64,000 nt of DNA from Candidatus Parabeggiatoa sp. nov. 2 (GCA_002085445.1 NBMI01000009.1:5951-69950), one strand, 5' to 3'. Positions 19,203 through 28,432 are shown, counted from the stretch's first letter. Translations and numbers: made by a program. Notes: generated by a model from the sequence alone, not told the origin.

Positions 19203-20006
19203 AAAACTCCCAAAGATTGAAAAATGTAAAATGTAAAATGAAAACTGAAAACTGAAAACTGAAAACTGAAAACTGAAAACTGAAAAATGAAAACTGAAAA
19301 CTGAAAACTGAAAACTGAAAACTGAAAAATGTCAATAAATGAGATAACTCTATAATTTTACATAAATTTAAAGGATTTTGCCCCTCGTTATTTTCACTAA
19401 TAAGTAATTACCAATTACCAATTACCAATTACCAATTACTAATTACCATTTAGCAATTATTATTTGCTAAAAACCTCCGAGGCTTGGAAAACCTCGGAGC
19501 AGAACGCAGTGAAACCCACCCGACATAATCTTAACTTAATGGCATTGAGACGGAAACCGCCTTTAATTCTTTCCAAAAAATATTTGTACCGGACAGATTA
19601 TGTGGAGGAAAAAACACTTTCATGTTCGGGGGCGGGGGTGGCTAAATAAACTTACTTAGCCATGACAATTTATTTCGTCAATTCGTTGTGCTAATTCGCT
19701 GCACTAATTCGCTACACTAATTCGTTGTACTAATTCGTTGTACTAACCCGCTGTACTAATTCGTTGCACTAATTCCTTGTACTCAGGTAACTCCCAAATA
19801 GAGTCATCCAGATAAGTTTGCTCCAAAAAACCTCCAAGGTTTTTAAACGCTTTATACGGAATGTCGTTGAAAAAGGTGAAAATGAAAATTGACCCGTTTG
19901 GTTATTTTTATTGACTTTCAATCCGAAAACGAAGCCGATAAAAAATCCGTTTATTTCGCGTATCCGTTGTACTATCAGTATACGGTTTAAACCGGTAATA
20001 ATTTTT
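19203..20006. repeat. divergent intergenic region with three heptamer or dispersed repeat types
   Basis: GAAAACT/GAAAAAT heptamers, about thirteen, lie at 19,235-19,329, only some 30 bases before the Hsp90 start. TTACCAA heptamers (about five) follow at 19,405-19,450. The AACTTAATGGCATTGAGAC end of the roughly 200-bp element is at about 19,532-19,552. TTCGTTGTACTAA units are tandemly repeated at 19,680-19,790. One ATCCGTTTATTTCGCGTATC repeat lies at about 19,945. Any divergent promoters for the Hsp90 and GrpE genes must lie here, but I cannot point to a convincing one. Confidence 0.65.
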
Positions 20007-20147
20007 ATGGACACCTATAATAATATACCAGTATTCACTTTATCCTTCAGCTATTTCCCTTCGGGGTTAGCAAAAGCAATTTATAATTCGGTTATTGGTA
20101 TGTTAATTTTTTGGAGTTACCTCATCGCCAATAAATATCAACTGTAA
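20007..20147 (+). CDS. possible small membrane peptide before the GrpE gene
   Basis: This 46-codon frame opens MDTYNNIPVFTLSFSYFPSG and contains one hydrophobic stretch (AIYNSVIGMLIFWSYLIA). It ends nine bases before the GrpE start codon, overlapping that gene's ribosome site, so translation could be coupled. No homologue is recognised and no clear ribosome site precedes the ATG. It is not repeat-derived, unlike most short frames here. It may equally be non-coding leader sequence. Confidence 0.28.
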   Translation: MDTYNNIPVFTLSFSYFPSGLAKAIYNSVIGMLIFWSYLIANKYQL

Positions 20148-20156
20148 GGAAAACCA

Positions 20157-20786
20157 ATGGTAAGTAACATTAACAACAATGACTTAGCCAAAAACCAATC
20201 CGCCGCCCCAGCCGCTGAACCAAAAAACACGACTGACAACAACAATGCCTCCCTCAAATTGCTAGTCACCAAACTGGACGGGCTTACGGAACAATTGAAC
20301 AATCTGCAAGCAGAATTCCAAGGCAAATTAAAGTATGATCAGCACAAAGAAAAAATCATCGACAATTTGCACAGTGAATTGCAGGAATACAAAAACGACT
20401 TGATTAAAAAACTGCAGCAACCCATGATTATGGACGTCATTCATGCCATCGATGACTTCAATAAACTGACTAGCCATTACAAACAAAAGGAGCCAGCGGA
20501 TATCGATCCCCAAAAACTCATCAAGCTGATGGCAAGTATTCCTGAAGATTTAGAACATCTGCTGTATCGACAAGGTGTCGAATCTTTTAGCAGTTCAGAA
20601 CCCACTTTTAATCCGAGTCGTCAAAGAGCGGTTAAAACCTTGCCCACCTCTGAGCCATCCAAAGATAAAACCATTGCCCAAACTCTGCGTAATGGCTACG
20701 AGTGGGAAGGAAAAGTCTTGCGCCCAGAAATGGTTGAAGTTTATGTTTACCAACCTGACACAACACACCCCGAAATTCCCGCATAG
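20157..20786 (+). CDS. grpE: GrpE-like nucleotide exchange factor
   Basis: This 209-residue protein has the layout of GrpE. After a low-complexity N-terminus comes a long coiled coil (KLDGLTEQLNNLQAEFQGKL to KNDLIKKLQQPMIMDVIHAI, about residues 40-115). The C-terminal beta domain ends RNGYEWEGKVLRPEMVEVYV, matching the family signature GY...gkvLRPA.V.V. GrpE releases ADP from Hsp70. The sequence is divergent, suggesting a partner dedicated to the Hsp70-like protein encoded 540 bp downstream rather than the housekeeping GrpE. AAGGAAA, seven bases before the ATG, supports the start. The Hsp90-like gene is divergent from it. Confidence 0.72.
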   Translation: MVSNINNNDLAKNQSAAPAAEPKNTTDNNNASLKLLVTKLDGLTEQLNNLQAEFQGKLKYDQHKEKIIDNLHSELQEYKNDLIKKLQQPMIMDVIHAIDDFNKLTSHYKQKEPADIDPQKLIKLMASIPEDLEHLLYRQGVESFSSSEPTFNPSRQRAVKTLPTSEPSKDKTIAQTLRNGYEWEGKVLRPEMVEVYVYQPDTTHPEIPA

Positions 20787-21323
20787 AAAGGGACTTGCCC
20801 GTTTATCCGTTTGTCCGTTTGTAGTAGGCGATTTATCGCCTCACGCGCAGTCCGTTTGTAGTAGGCGAACTCAAATATTAAACTTAAAAAATCCGTTTAT
20901 TCCAAAAATCCGTTGTACTTTCAGTATACTGATACGCGGGTTCCTGTTATTTACCTATTTTTTTGCAGGTTTTTGGACTATCGATTTTGAGGGCCATAAA
21001 ATATTTTGGATGCTTTCAAATTAAGTTATGGCCCCCAGTCGCGCTTACAGTTCATACTTGGCTGTCGTCCAAGTTTGACAGCCGCGGAGTCCTACTGAAG
21101 TTTGGCAAAGTAGTGATACGCGGGCTCCGGTTATTGACCTATATTTTTGAGGGTTATTTGGACTATCGATTTTGAGGGCCATAAAATATTTTGGATGCTT
21201 TCAAATTAAGTTATGGCCCCCAGTCGCGCTTCATTGTTATACTTTTTGTAGGTGTTTTGTTGCTTAACTTTAAAAAATCCGTTTATTCCTAAAAGAAGTT
21301 GTACTTTCAGTGGAAAAATAAAA
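20787..21323. repeat. two tandem copies of the about 200-bp hairpin element upstream of the Hsp70 gene
   Basis: GGCGATTTATCGCC (about 20,826) and an ATCCGTTTATTCC-type repeat are followed by a partial copy of the hairpin element (20,930-21,057; hairpin 20,991-21,033). A second, fuller copy follows (21,085-21,270; hairpin 21,176-21,219) and then another AATCCGTTTATTC repeat. The open frame of the Hsp70 gene extends back into this last repeat, which is why a later start is chosen. Confidence 0.75.
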
Positions 21324-22979
21324 ATGAGCAATCAATTCAAAAAAATATTTGGCATTGACTTAGGTACAACCTATTCAGGCATCGCTTATGTTGACGAACA
21401 TGGCAAGCCAGTCATTGTCCAAAATGCCGAAAACCAGCGTATTACACCTTCTGTCGTTTTTTTTGATGGCGACAACATCATCGTCGGAGAAGTGGCTAAA
21501 GAAAATGCCAAGCTTTACCCGAATGACGTGGTGGCTTTTATCAAACGTTCTATGGGCGATCCAAACTTTCTGTATGAATATCAAGCTAAAACTTATCGCC
21601 CAGAAGAAATTTCTAGTTATATATTGCGTAAGCTTGTCAACGATGCCAAACAACATTTAGGCGAAGAAATCACCGACGTTGTGATAACTTGCCCCGCCTA
21701 TTTTGGTATCAATGAACGTGAGGCGACTCGGTTAGCGGGAGAAATCGCCGGCTTAAATGTTCGCCAAATCATCAATGAGCCAACGGCAGCCGCGATTGCT
21801 TATGGCACGGTGGAAACCGAACAAGAAAAAGTTGTCCTCGTGTATGACTTAGGCGGTGGCACGTTTGACATTAGCATGATTCATATCAAACCCGATGCCA
21901 TTGATGTTATTTGTACCGGTGGCAATCATAATCTCGGCGGCAAAGATTGGGATGATAGAATCGTCCAATACTTGGTTGAACAGTTTCAGGCGCAAACGGG
22001 CAGTACAGATGATATTTTAGAAGACGCTGATACTTGGCAAGACTTACAATTATCGGCCGAAAAAGCTAAAAAAACCCTTTCTCAACGAGAAAAAGCACCC
22101 ATCATGGTGACTTACGGGGGTGAACGCGCTAAGGTTGAATTGACTCGTGATAAATTTGAGGAAATCACGCAAGATTTGGTAGAAAGGACAATTAGCTTGA
22201 CGCATGACATGTTGGGCGAAGCTCAGAAAAAAGGTTATAAGGCGTTTGATGAGCTTCTGTTAGTCGGTGGCTCCACCCATAAGCCGCAAATCATGGCGCG
22301 TGTCGAAAAAGAATTTCCAGCCGTTAAACCCAAAGTTTTTGATCCTGACGAAGCCGTTGCCAAAGGCGCCGCCCTCTTTGGTTGGAAATTGTCTCTCAAT
22401 GATGAACTGGTTAAGCGCGTTAGCGAGCGCACCGGAAAAACTGAAGAAGAAGTTCAACAAGAACACGTTGAAATTCCTGACGAGATTGCTCAAGAAGTCG
22501 CTTTTGACACCGGATTCACGCTGGCTGCTGTTAAACGCTCCAAAGTGACTATTAGAAATGTAGTCAGCAAGAGTTTCGGTGTGGTTGCGTTGAATCCCGA
22601 TCACAAGGAAGTTGTGGTGAACCTCATTTTAAAAAATACCACGGTGCCAACCGATGTGACAGAGAGATTTGGTACGCATGAAGCTAACCAAGAAACGGTT
22701 GAGATCAGAATCATGGAAAATGAAGTGTCTGACAAAAACCTTGAACCGGAACAAGCGATAGAAATAGGTACCGCTATTCTGGATTTACCGCCTAACCTGC
22801 CCGCTCAATCGCCGATTAATATTACTTTTAGGCTCAATGAAGAAGGGCGGTTAGAAATGACAGCCGTTGAAGTGACGGAAGCCAGAAAAGTCTCCGTCAC
22901 AATTGAAACCTCTTCGGTGATTCAAGGCGAAGCACTAGAAGAAGCGAAGGCGCGAAGTCAAAACCTCATCATTTCTTAA
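21324..22979 (+). CDS. Hsp70 family protein (DnaK-like, shortened)
   Basis: This 551-residue Hsp70 has complete ATPase signatures: FGIDLGTTYSGIAYVD (residues about 8-23), VYDLGGGTFDISMIHI (about 173-188) and LLVGGSTHKPQIMARVEKEF (about 312-331). A shortened beta-type substrate domain follows (about 385-551). The alpha-helical lid and acidic C-terminal tail of DnaK (638 residues) are missing, so client holding probably differs. The chosen ATG at 21324 gives MSNQFKKIFGIDLG; the frame's 24 earlier codons come from a dispersed repeat. With the GrpE-like gene upstream it forms a two-gene chaperone unit. No DnaJ is present in the window. It is probably a paralogue of the housekeeping DnaK. Confidence 0.9.
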   Translation: MSNQFKKIFGIDLGTTYSGIAYVDEHGKPVIVQNAENQRITPSVVFFDGDNIIVGEVAKENAKLYPNDVVAFIKRSMGDPNFLYEYQAKTYRPEEISSYILRKLVNDAKQHLGEEITDVVITCPAYFGINEREATRLAGEIAGLNVRQIINEPTAAAIAYGTVETEQEKVVLVYDLGGGTFDISMIHIKPDAIDVICTGGNHNLGGKDWDDRIVQYLVEQFQAQTGSTDDILEDADTWQDLQLSAEKAKKTLSQREKAPIMVTYGGERAKVELTRDKFEEITQDLVERTISLTHDMLGEAQKKGYKAFDELLLVGGSTHKPQIMARVEKEFPAVKPKVFDPDEAVAKGAALFGWKLSLNDELVKRVSERTGKTEEEVQQEHVEIPDEIAQEVAFDTGFTLAAVKRSKVTIRNVVSKSFGVVALNPDHKEVVVNLILKNTTVPTDVTERFGTHEANQETVEIRIMENEVSDKNLEPEQAIEIGTAILDLPPNLPAQSPINITFRLNEEGRLEMTAVEVTEARKVSVTIETSSVIQGEALEEAKARSQNLIIS

Positions 22980-23115
22980 ATTCACCCTCACAGTTGTTCA
23001 GGAAGGCAGTCGTCCAAACTAACGTTTGGACGTCCAAGCTAAAGCTTGGATTCCTGACAGGGCGATATAAAAAATCTTCAGAAACATACTCAGCAGAAAC
23101 GCTATATTGGCCTAC

Positions 23116-23314
23116 TTAAAATTGATTATACGCGTAAGGATTTTCAATTTCGTCGCCATCTATGTAAAAACCCGACAACCTTATTTACGGTTCTACCGTC
23201 TAATGCCGTTTTGAAGGTGACATAGCCATAATCATGTTTAGGGACTTTGGGAAGTAAAAATAGGAGCACCAGTATAATAATAAGAATTACGATGACGGGG
23301 TTATAAAGTTTCAT
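23116..23314 (-). pseudogene. small one-TM protein, probably frameshifted at a T5 run
   Basis: From the ATG (minus strand, 23,314) the frame reads MKLYNPVIVILIIILVLLFL, then LPKVPKHDYGYVTFKTALDG and RTVNKVVG. After that the annotated frame ends at 23,144. Moving one base at the T5 run (plus-strand A5 at about 23,166) gives a more natural ending, FYIDGDEIENPYAYNQF, stopping at 23,116. A ribosome site (AAGGGAG) lies upstream. This would be a 65-residue membrane-anchored protein of unknown role, convergent with the Hsp70 gene. Confidence 0.45.
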
Positions 23315-23321
23315 AAAAAAA

Positions 23322-23780
23322 TGGCTCCCTTGTTATACTGAAAGTATAACGGATTTTGGGAATAAACGGATTTTTTAAGTTTAACAATTGAGTTGAAAAT
23401 CTGCTAACATGCCAATTCAATCCCTTATTTCTGTTCTCACTGGAAATATCACAGGTTTGGGGATATTTTGCTGACGATTAAATTTAAGAAAATGGCCCAA
23501 AAACCATCAATCACAAATCAGGGATGCCTTGTATTATAAGCGAGAGCATAAAACATTCAATATGTCAATGCGTAAGTTCTAAAATATTATTGGGTGGCAA
23601 TAGATTTCTCACGGAGTAGAATTTGTGCGTTTGTCATTTCGACTTAAGGAGAAATTGTGCAAATTCAGTTTATGGCGGTGCTTAGTATAGTTATCAAATA
23701 ATTTATTAATAATGCGAATTAATGGTTTAATTTCATTAAAAATCAATTAGTTATAAAAATTTACTTTTAAAAGTGATTGA
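23322..23780. other. intergenic, mostly featureless
   Basis: Apart from one inverted copy of the ATCCGTTTATTCC/GTTATACT-type repeat at about 23,330-23,385, I see no gene, hairpin or repeat family here. The region is AT-rich. Confidence 0.5.
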
Positions 23781-23920
23781 CTAAGGTTTCTCAATATTTC
23801 TCAAGCTTTCTAAAGCTTTCTAAAGCTTTCTAAAGCTTTCTAAAGCTTTCTAAAGCTTTCTCAATATTTCTCAATATTTCTCAATATTTTTAAAGATTTC
23901 TCAAGCTTTCTCCTGTCGTC
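23781..23920. repeat. tandem 10-bp repeat, about 14 units, in phase with the DNA helix
   Basis: Units alternate between TTTCTCAATA and TTTCTAAAGC (seven or so of the latter in a row, each forming AAGCTTT at the join). A 10-bp period with a T-tract in each unit is expected to give intrinsic DNA curvature. The array lies between the 3' ends of the small frame at 23.1 kb and the GTPase gene. Confidence 0.85.
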
Positions 23921-24010
23921 GAAACAGAAACCGAAACGAAATGACATCTTTGTTCATTCTTCATTTTTTCAGATCGATATTCGCATTAATAGTGTGAGGG
24001 TAAAAAGAGG

Positions 24011-25426
24011 CTAAGGCGATGGGAAAGCTTTTTTATCAATTTGGCTAAGTAACCACAGCAAAGGTTCTGTTGCCCCATAAGCCTGAAAAGCCTTATTTTC
24101 GCTATCAGGTAAATGCCCTAATGCGCTGCACGTAAAAAATCGGTAATTAGTCAATTTAGATTCAAGGTTGCGGATAAAATTACCGAGCCCCCACTCAATA
24201 AAGTTGTCTTTACAAAGCTTATCAATCGCATCTGCTATCGTAGCAATGCTACTATCTAACTTCATCAATTCCATCGCGCCAGCTTCACCAATCCGCTCAG
24301 ATAAATCAAACGCATCCACCTTGTTAATGACAATAGCACACGGTTTATTGATAGTTTGATCACGCCTGACTTTATAACTTTTTTCCAAATTGATGATCAT
24401 CGTGTCAAAAGCATCATCAAGCATCATATCACTCGGCTTAATAGCCTTGTCATAATGCTCCAGACTTCTCTCATAATCAGCCATCAGTTCTGGAATCGAA
24501 AAAGGATCAATGATGAAAATCAGGCCGTGAAAATAATTGAAAAACTTGTGTCTTACCAATAGTTCACTACTTTTAACCGATTCGCCAGCAGCATCATAGA
24601 AATACATAATTTTTTCAGGTGTCCACCGCTTACTGCTCACAAAAAAGTTGAAAGCCGTTGGTGTCAATTCTGCCGTTTTTGCTGGTACAATGCCCTTACT
24701 AAAGTTTTGCGACACTCTATGATAAATAACTTCATTTTGCCTATCTAAAAAACGAATGTTCCAAGCATTTTGGGGAGCAACCTCTTCAATAAAACTTTTG
24801 ACGGCCGAAAACAGAAAACACGTTTTACCGACAGAAGGCCCACCTACGATAGGAATACAAATCGGTGTAGCTTCCCCAGTTTTAATTTCATGTTGACAAT
24901 TCGGGCAAAAAGCCGGTAATTTGCTTCTACCATTAAAGAAAGTAGTCGGTAACTTGTTTCCGCACTGGCATTTGCGTTTCAAGATACCATAGCTACTTGG
25001 AATAAGGCGGCTATGAATGTCTCCACAACTTGGACAACGATAATGGGGTAAATCGGCTTTAAAATGACAGATAGGACAAGCGAGAAAAACACGCCGCGAA
25101 AGTCGATAGACTTTATCAGTTCCCCATAAAAGACTGAAAGAAAGATAGATAGTCAGAAAAAAACTCGCCAGAATGGTAATATGAATGGCGCTCAACGCCA
25201 TAAAAAAGACTGTTCCAAAGATAATAACCGAGAGAGCAGCAAAGGCGGTGCCCACCGCGACAAATGCCCAAAAGAACCAAGGCTCACGAGACCAAAAATA
25301 GTCAGTCTTAGTCCAGTAACTTTTAGCTGAAGCAACATTTCTATACCAACTTTCAGCGAGAGTGTTGCCAAGCTCTTTGTAGCCTTTGCCAAAGAAATAA
25401 CTTTTAATTGCGGGTTGTTTTTCCAT
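24011..25426 (-). CDS. membrane-anchored zinc-ribbon GTPase (DO-GTPase2-like)
   Basis: This 471-residue protein has two N-terminal TM helices (about 51-75 and 78-100). Four Cys pairs forming two zinc ribbons follow (C117/C120 with C131/C134; C153/C155 with C174/C177), and then a GTPase domain: P-loop GGPSVGKT (195-202), G3 DAAG (278-281) and G4 NKVD (368-371), with G5-like CSAL near 435. This matches the DO-GTPase2 family described with GAP1 proteins in NTP-dependent biological conflict systems. The GAP1-type gene and a small 2-TM gene lie just upstream on the same strand. By analogy the GTPase is a switch controlled by its GAP1-type partner. No effector domain is seen in this protein itself. 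Confidence 0.75.
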   Translation of the reverse strand: MEKQPAIKSYFFGKGYKELGNTLAESWYRNVASAKSYWTKTDYFWSREPWFFWAFVAVGTAFAALSVIIFGTVFFMALSAIHITILASFFLTIYLSFSLLWGTDKVYRLSRRVFLACPICHFKADLPHYRCPSCGDIHSRLIPSSYGILKRKCQCGNKLPTTFFNGRSKLPAFCPNCQHEIKTGEATPICIPIVGGPSVGKTCFLFSAVKSFIEEVAPQNAWNIRFLDRQNEVIYHRVSQNFSKGIVPAKTAELTPTAFNFFVSSKRWTPEKIMYFYDAAGESVKSSELLVRHKFFNYFHGLIFIIDPFSIPELMADYERSLEHYDKAIKPSDMMLDDAFDTMIINLEKSYKVRRDQTINKPCAIVINKVDAFDLSERIGEAGAMELMKLDSSIATIADAIDKLCKDNFIEWGLGNFIRNLESKLTNYRFFTCSALGHLPDSENKAFQAYGATEPLLWLLSQIDKKAFPSP

Positions 25427-25639
25427 AATTAATATCCAAAGGGCGCATTTCTATTTTCCCGCTTTACCCCGAAGGGTGTGAATAGCAGTAAAACAACTTG
25501 GGGTAAAAGGGCTTACCACCTATCAGTTTATCAAAAAGGACTTTTTGACAAACAAAAATCCAGGGGCGTTGCCCCTGGCTTTAATAATACTTACCGAAGG
25601 GGCTAATAGAGGTTAACAGGAAGTTTTTTTTCAATCCAC
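25427..25639. repeat. gap within the GTPase cassette containing a GC-rich hairpin repeat
   Basis: A CCAGGGGCgttGCCCCTGG hairpin followed by CTTTAATAATAC (about 25,560-25,620) matches the blocks at 6,846 and 50,133. It separates the small 2-TM gene from the GTPase gene and might attenuate or terminate transcription. Otherwise nothing was seen. Confidence 0.55.
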
Positions 25640-25810
25640 TTAGGATGGCTTGACGTTATTTTTAAACGATATGCCATAGTTATAAATAGCGTGTCCACTA
25701 CCTATTAAAACACCTACTACAATGGCTACAATTGACACCGGAACAATGACATAAACTATTAAAAATAACCAAATAACAACTATCAGAAAAGCCGCAATGA
25801 ATTGTGGCAT
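25640..25810 (-). CDS. small two-TM protein in the GTPase cassette
   Basis: This is a 56-residue protein: MPQFIAAFLIVVIWLFLIVY, then VIVPVSIVAIVVGVLIGSGH, then a short polar tail AIYNYGISFKNNVKPS. Two closely spaced hydrophobic helices make up most of it. The start codon is preceded by GAGG at a good distance and lies 12 bp after the stop of the GAP1-like gene, which points to cotranscription. I recognise no family. It could be a membrane partner of the GTPase, whose own N-terminus also has two TM helices, or a membrane effector. Confidence 0.65.
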   Translation of the reverse strand: MPQFIAAFLIVVIWLFLIVYVIVPVSIVAIVVGVLIGSGHAIYNYGISFKNNVKPS

Positions 25811-25822
25811 TATTGAACCTCA

Positions 25823-28432
25823 TTACTTACCTTTACCTAAAATGCCTTTAAAAAAACCTATTGTAGATGTTGTCTGCTTGTCCTCGACTTCTTTTTGAAG
25901 GGCTTTAAAATTCTTAAACCAGTCGCCTGTTTTTTGTGGCAAGGCCGCACCTATCTCTTTCAGATAAGATTTTGGCAAATTTACCAACATATCAACGACA
26001 TCACCCCAAAAGAACCGGTGGAATGAGACCCGTTGTGAATCTTTGGGCATGAAAACCAGATAATAAATCATAAAATTCATAAAAACTTCACGCCCAACTT
26101 TTCTATTCTTCTTCAATACCCAAGTCAAATGGGTTACATAGCTCAATATCAGCTCTCTCTCAAAACCAATCTCATCAACAACTCGAAGGGCATTCAAGAG
26201 GATGCCATGTTCCTCTGTAGACGGCTTAAAGTTAAACAAACTAGGCAAAATCCATTCCAAATATTCCTGATACAGGTAAATATCTATCCCGACAAACTGA
26301 GGTTGTTCCGACTCAAAGAGTTGTGATAAAGAAATTTCTGGTGTTGTCGATTCAATCTTCATCGCCCACATTGCCAAATGAGTTATATCCGGCGATGTAC
26401 TTATGTTTCTTGCCTTCTTTAATTTTGATAAGTGCCGTATTTTCCGTTCCACTTTAGAATCGGGCGACGAAAGCGGCACTGTCTGTTCAACCTGCTGTAT
26501 CACCTTCGTCAAAACCACATCCTCTGTTATGAGAGAAGCGTAAGACAAAAGTTTGGTACACTGTTTTGTCACTTGCTCCGCTGAAAGGTATTTTAAATAC
26601 GCTTTGACAGCCAAAGAAAAATACTGATTGGAAAAGTCCTTATTGTTTGAAAAAATCGCCTTATGATAAGACCAAAAAAAATAAGGCTTATTTTTGGCAG
26701 CCCCCAATAATCGAATAAACTCGTTATAAACAAATGCCTCTTGATGGAGTTCAACCAGACGAATGCGAACGGCATCGACCTCGTTTTCTGGCACGATTGA
26801 CGTAAAACACTCCGATATCATCTCGACGAAATTATCTTGCTCGCCAGCATGCGTCAGAACCAAGTTAACTAATTGAGCGAAAAATTCGTTATTCTGAGTC
26901 GCTATGGCTAAGGCATCACAGAAGCACTTTTTAGACTGAAACAACGAGTCAAAACACCCCAGCAAAAACTCTCTCAAATTCAAAGATGCAATGCTTTGTT
27001 CCCAAGTTAAGTCGGCAACTATCAGATTAGTCACCATGACTTGAAAATAAATATCAGCTTGTTTAGGAGTCTGAGTATTCGCAAGAACCGTTTTTGCCAT
27101 TTTATCGAGCTGTTCTATTGAACGAGCGACAAATTCCCGACAATACGCACCGTTCTCAAGTGACCTTATGGTGTCATTGAACTTGAGCGCAAGTTGAACC
27201 GTTATTTCACCATAAACGACAAGATGATCTAAGGCATTAAAGAAAAAGTTATAAGCCGTTTCGAGATGTTGGTTATTTTCAGTTTGCCGTGCTACCTTGA
27301 ATAGAAAACGAGTCACAACGTCCGCCGTTTTAATATCGACTTGATCCGCAATAGCATCAATAATTTGAGCGATGCTCTCAGACAAGTGACTTAAAATTTG
27401 AGCCGGCGCGTAAGTATTAGCAAAATCAAGGGCCGCGATTATCGAGTTGTTGTCAAGATCTTCAATACGAGAACAGCTTATGCGAAATAAGTGATAGGCT
27501 GTTTCAATATTTTTGTCAATTTGATGATAATCCAATAAATCAAGAAATCTGTGAAATGCAAAGAGATTCTCTTTGGAGAAAAAATAGCTCACCTTAATAA
27601 ACTGATTCAAGCCATAGCGGCTTTCGATTTGACTGCTATTATTCCCAATAAAATCAAAAATATAAAAAGAAAAATTGCGCTGCATGTCCGAAAAAGCAAA
27701 GCGTGTTCCATACGGCGGCGTTGAACAGATGAGCAAATTTCTTTCTTCAGGATCGTGGGTATAAGTTGTGAACTTCAACGTGTGAGCTAATTTGAGCGGG
27801 AATGCCATTTGCAGGGCCGCAATCCAATACCCAATATTTTCATAATGATCGCAGAGTACCAAGCGACGCATCTGAGATTGCTCATAATCAATGAGTGTCG
27901 TCAACATTTTTTGCAGCGCCGCTCCGCGCTTTTCCAGCTTTATAAATTGAGCAACATTCTCAAAACTCAGGTTTTGATTGAGATGCCGCTGCAAATCACT
28001 GACTTCAAGCGCCGACAGGGACGGTGGCGTTTCATTGACGCCGGCCTCCTTTTCAGTAAGCCCCTGCCTAAATACGGATGCACCCCACAACTGAATCGGA
28101 TAAAAAGGCCAATAATCCCCATCAAGGATAAGGGCATGACAAAAATAATTACCATACCGCCCGGAATAATCTTGTCCGCTGTACTTGGTTTGACAGACAC
28201 CATAACGTCCGCTGCTCAGTTGAAAGAAAGTAAATGCGATAGGAAAATGAATCTCAATTTCCTCAGCAGTGGGTTGAGAGGGTAAATTGTGGGGTGGGAC
28301 ATAGACACCGTAGCGTTCAATTTCGCTACGCTCACTATTGGTGAGGCCTTCAGACATAGAATAAGTCTGAAAGCCCTTGCCTTGTGATAATCCCTTTTCG
28401 CCGGAAGTATAAAAGAGTTGGAGTATTTTCAT
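25823..28432 (-). CDS. GAP1-N2-type GTPase-associated protein
   Basis: This 869-residue protein begins MKILQLFYTSGEKGLSQGKG and continues FQTYSMSEGLTN, matching the N-terminal domain (GAP1-N2) of GTPase-associated protein 1. Next come YGVCQTKYSGQDYSGRYGNY and FCHALIL. Its middle (about 150-330) fits the GAP1-M region, with the conserved LVLCDHYENIGYWIAALQMAFP segment. The rest is a long alpha-helical region without recognisable motifs. GAP1 proteins are encoded beside DO-GTPases and are thought to act with them. I chose the second Met because it starts the conserved domain, although the frame is open 12 codons further up through a GGGGCAA repeat. No ribosome site is obvious at either start. 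The small 2-TM gene and the GTPase follow. Confidence 0.68.
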   Translation of the reverse strand: MKILQLFYTSGEKGLSQGKGFQTYSMSEGLTNSERSEIERYGVYVPPHNLPSQPTAEEIEIHFPIAFTFFQLSSGRYGVCQTKYSGQDYSGRYGNYFCHALILDGDYWPFYPIQLWGASVFRQGLTEKEAGVNETPPSLSALEVSDLQRHLNQNLSFENVAQFIKLEKRGAALQKMLTTLIDYEQSQMRRLVLCDHYENIGYWIAALQMAFPLKLAHTLKFTTYTHDPEERNLLICSTPPYGTRFAFSDMQRNFSFYIFDFIGNNSSQIESRYGLNQFIKVSYFFSKENLFAFHRFLDLLDYHQIDKNIETAYHLFRISCSRIEDLDNNSIIAALDFANTYAPAQILSHLSESIAQIIDAIADQVDIKTADVVTRFLFKVARQTENNQHLETAYNFFFNALDHLVVYGEITVQLALKFNDTIRSLENGAYCREFVARSIEQLDKMAKTVLANTQTPKQADIYFQVMVTNLIVADLTWEQSIASLNLREFLLGCFDSLFQSKKCFCDALAIATQNNEFFAQLVNLVLTHAGEQDNFVEMISECFTSIVPENEVDAVRIRLVELHQEAFVYNEFIRLLGAAKNKPYFFWSYHKAIFSNNKDFSNQYFSLAVKAYLKYLSAEQVTKQCTKLLSYASLITEDVVLTKVIQQVEQTVPLSSPDSKVERKIRHLSKLKKARNISTSPDITHLAMWAMKIESTTPEISLSQLFESEQPQFVGIDIYLYQEYLEWILPSLFNFKPSTEEHGILLNALRVVDEIGFERELILSYVTHLTWVLKKNRKVGREVFMNFMIYYLVFMPKDSQRVSFHRFFWGDVVDMLVNLPKSYLKEIGAALPQKTGDWFKNFKALQKEVEDKQTTSTIGFFKGILGKGK

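Noticed and set aside
21252-21323. N-terminal extension of the Hsp70 protein
   Set aside because: These codons are an AATCCGTTTATTCC-type repeat; the Hsp70 family sequence starts a few residues after the ATG at 21324.
22235-22604. Antisense frames inside the Hsp70 gene
   Set aside because: They are shadows of a strongly conserved coding sequence on the plus strand.
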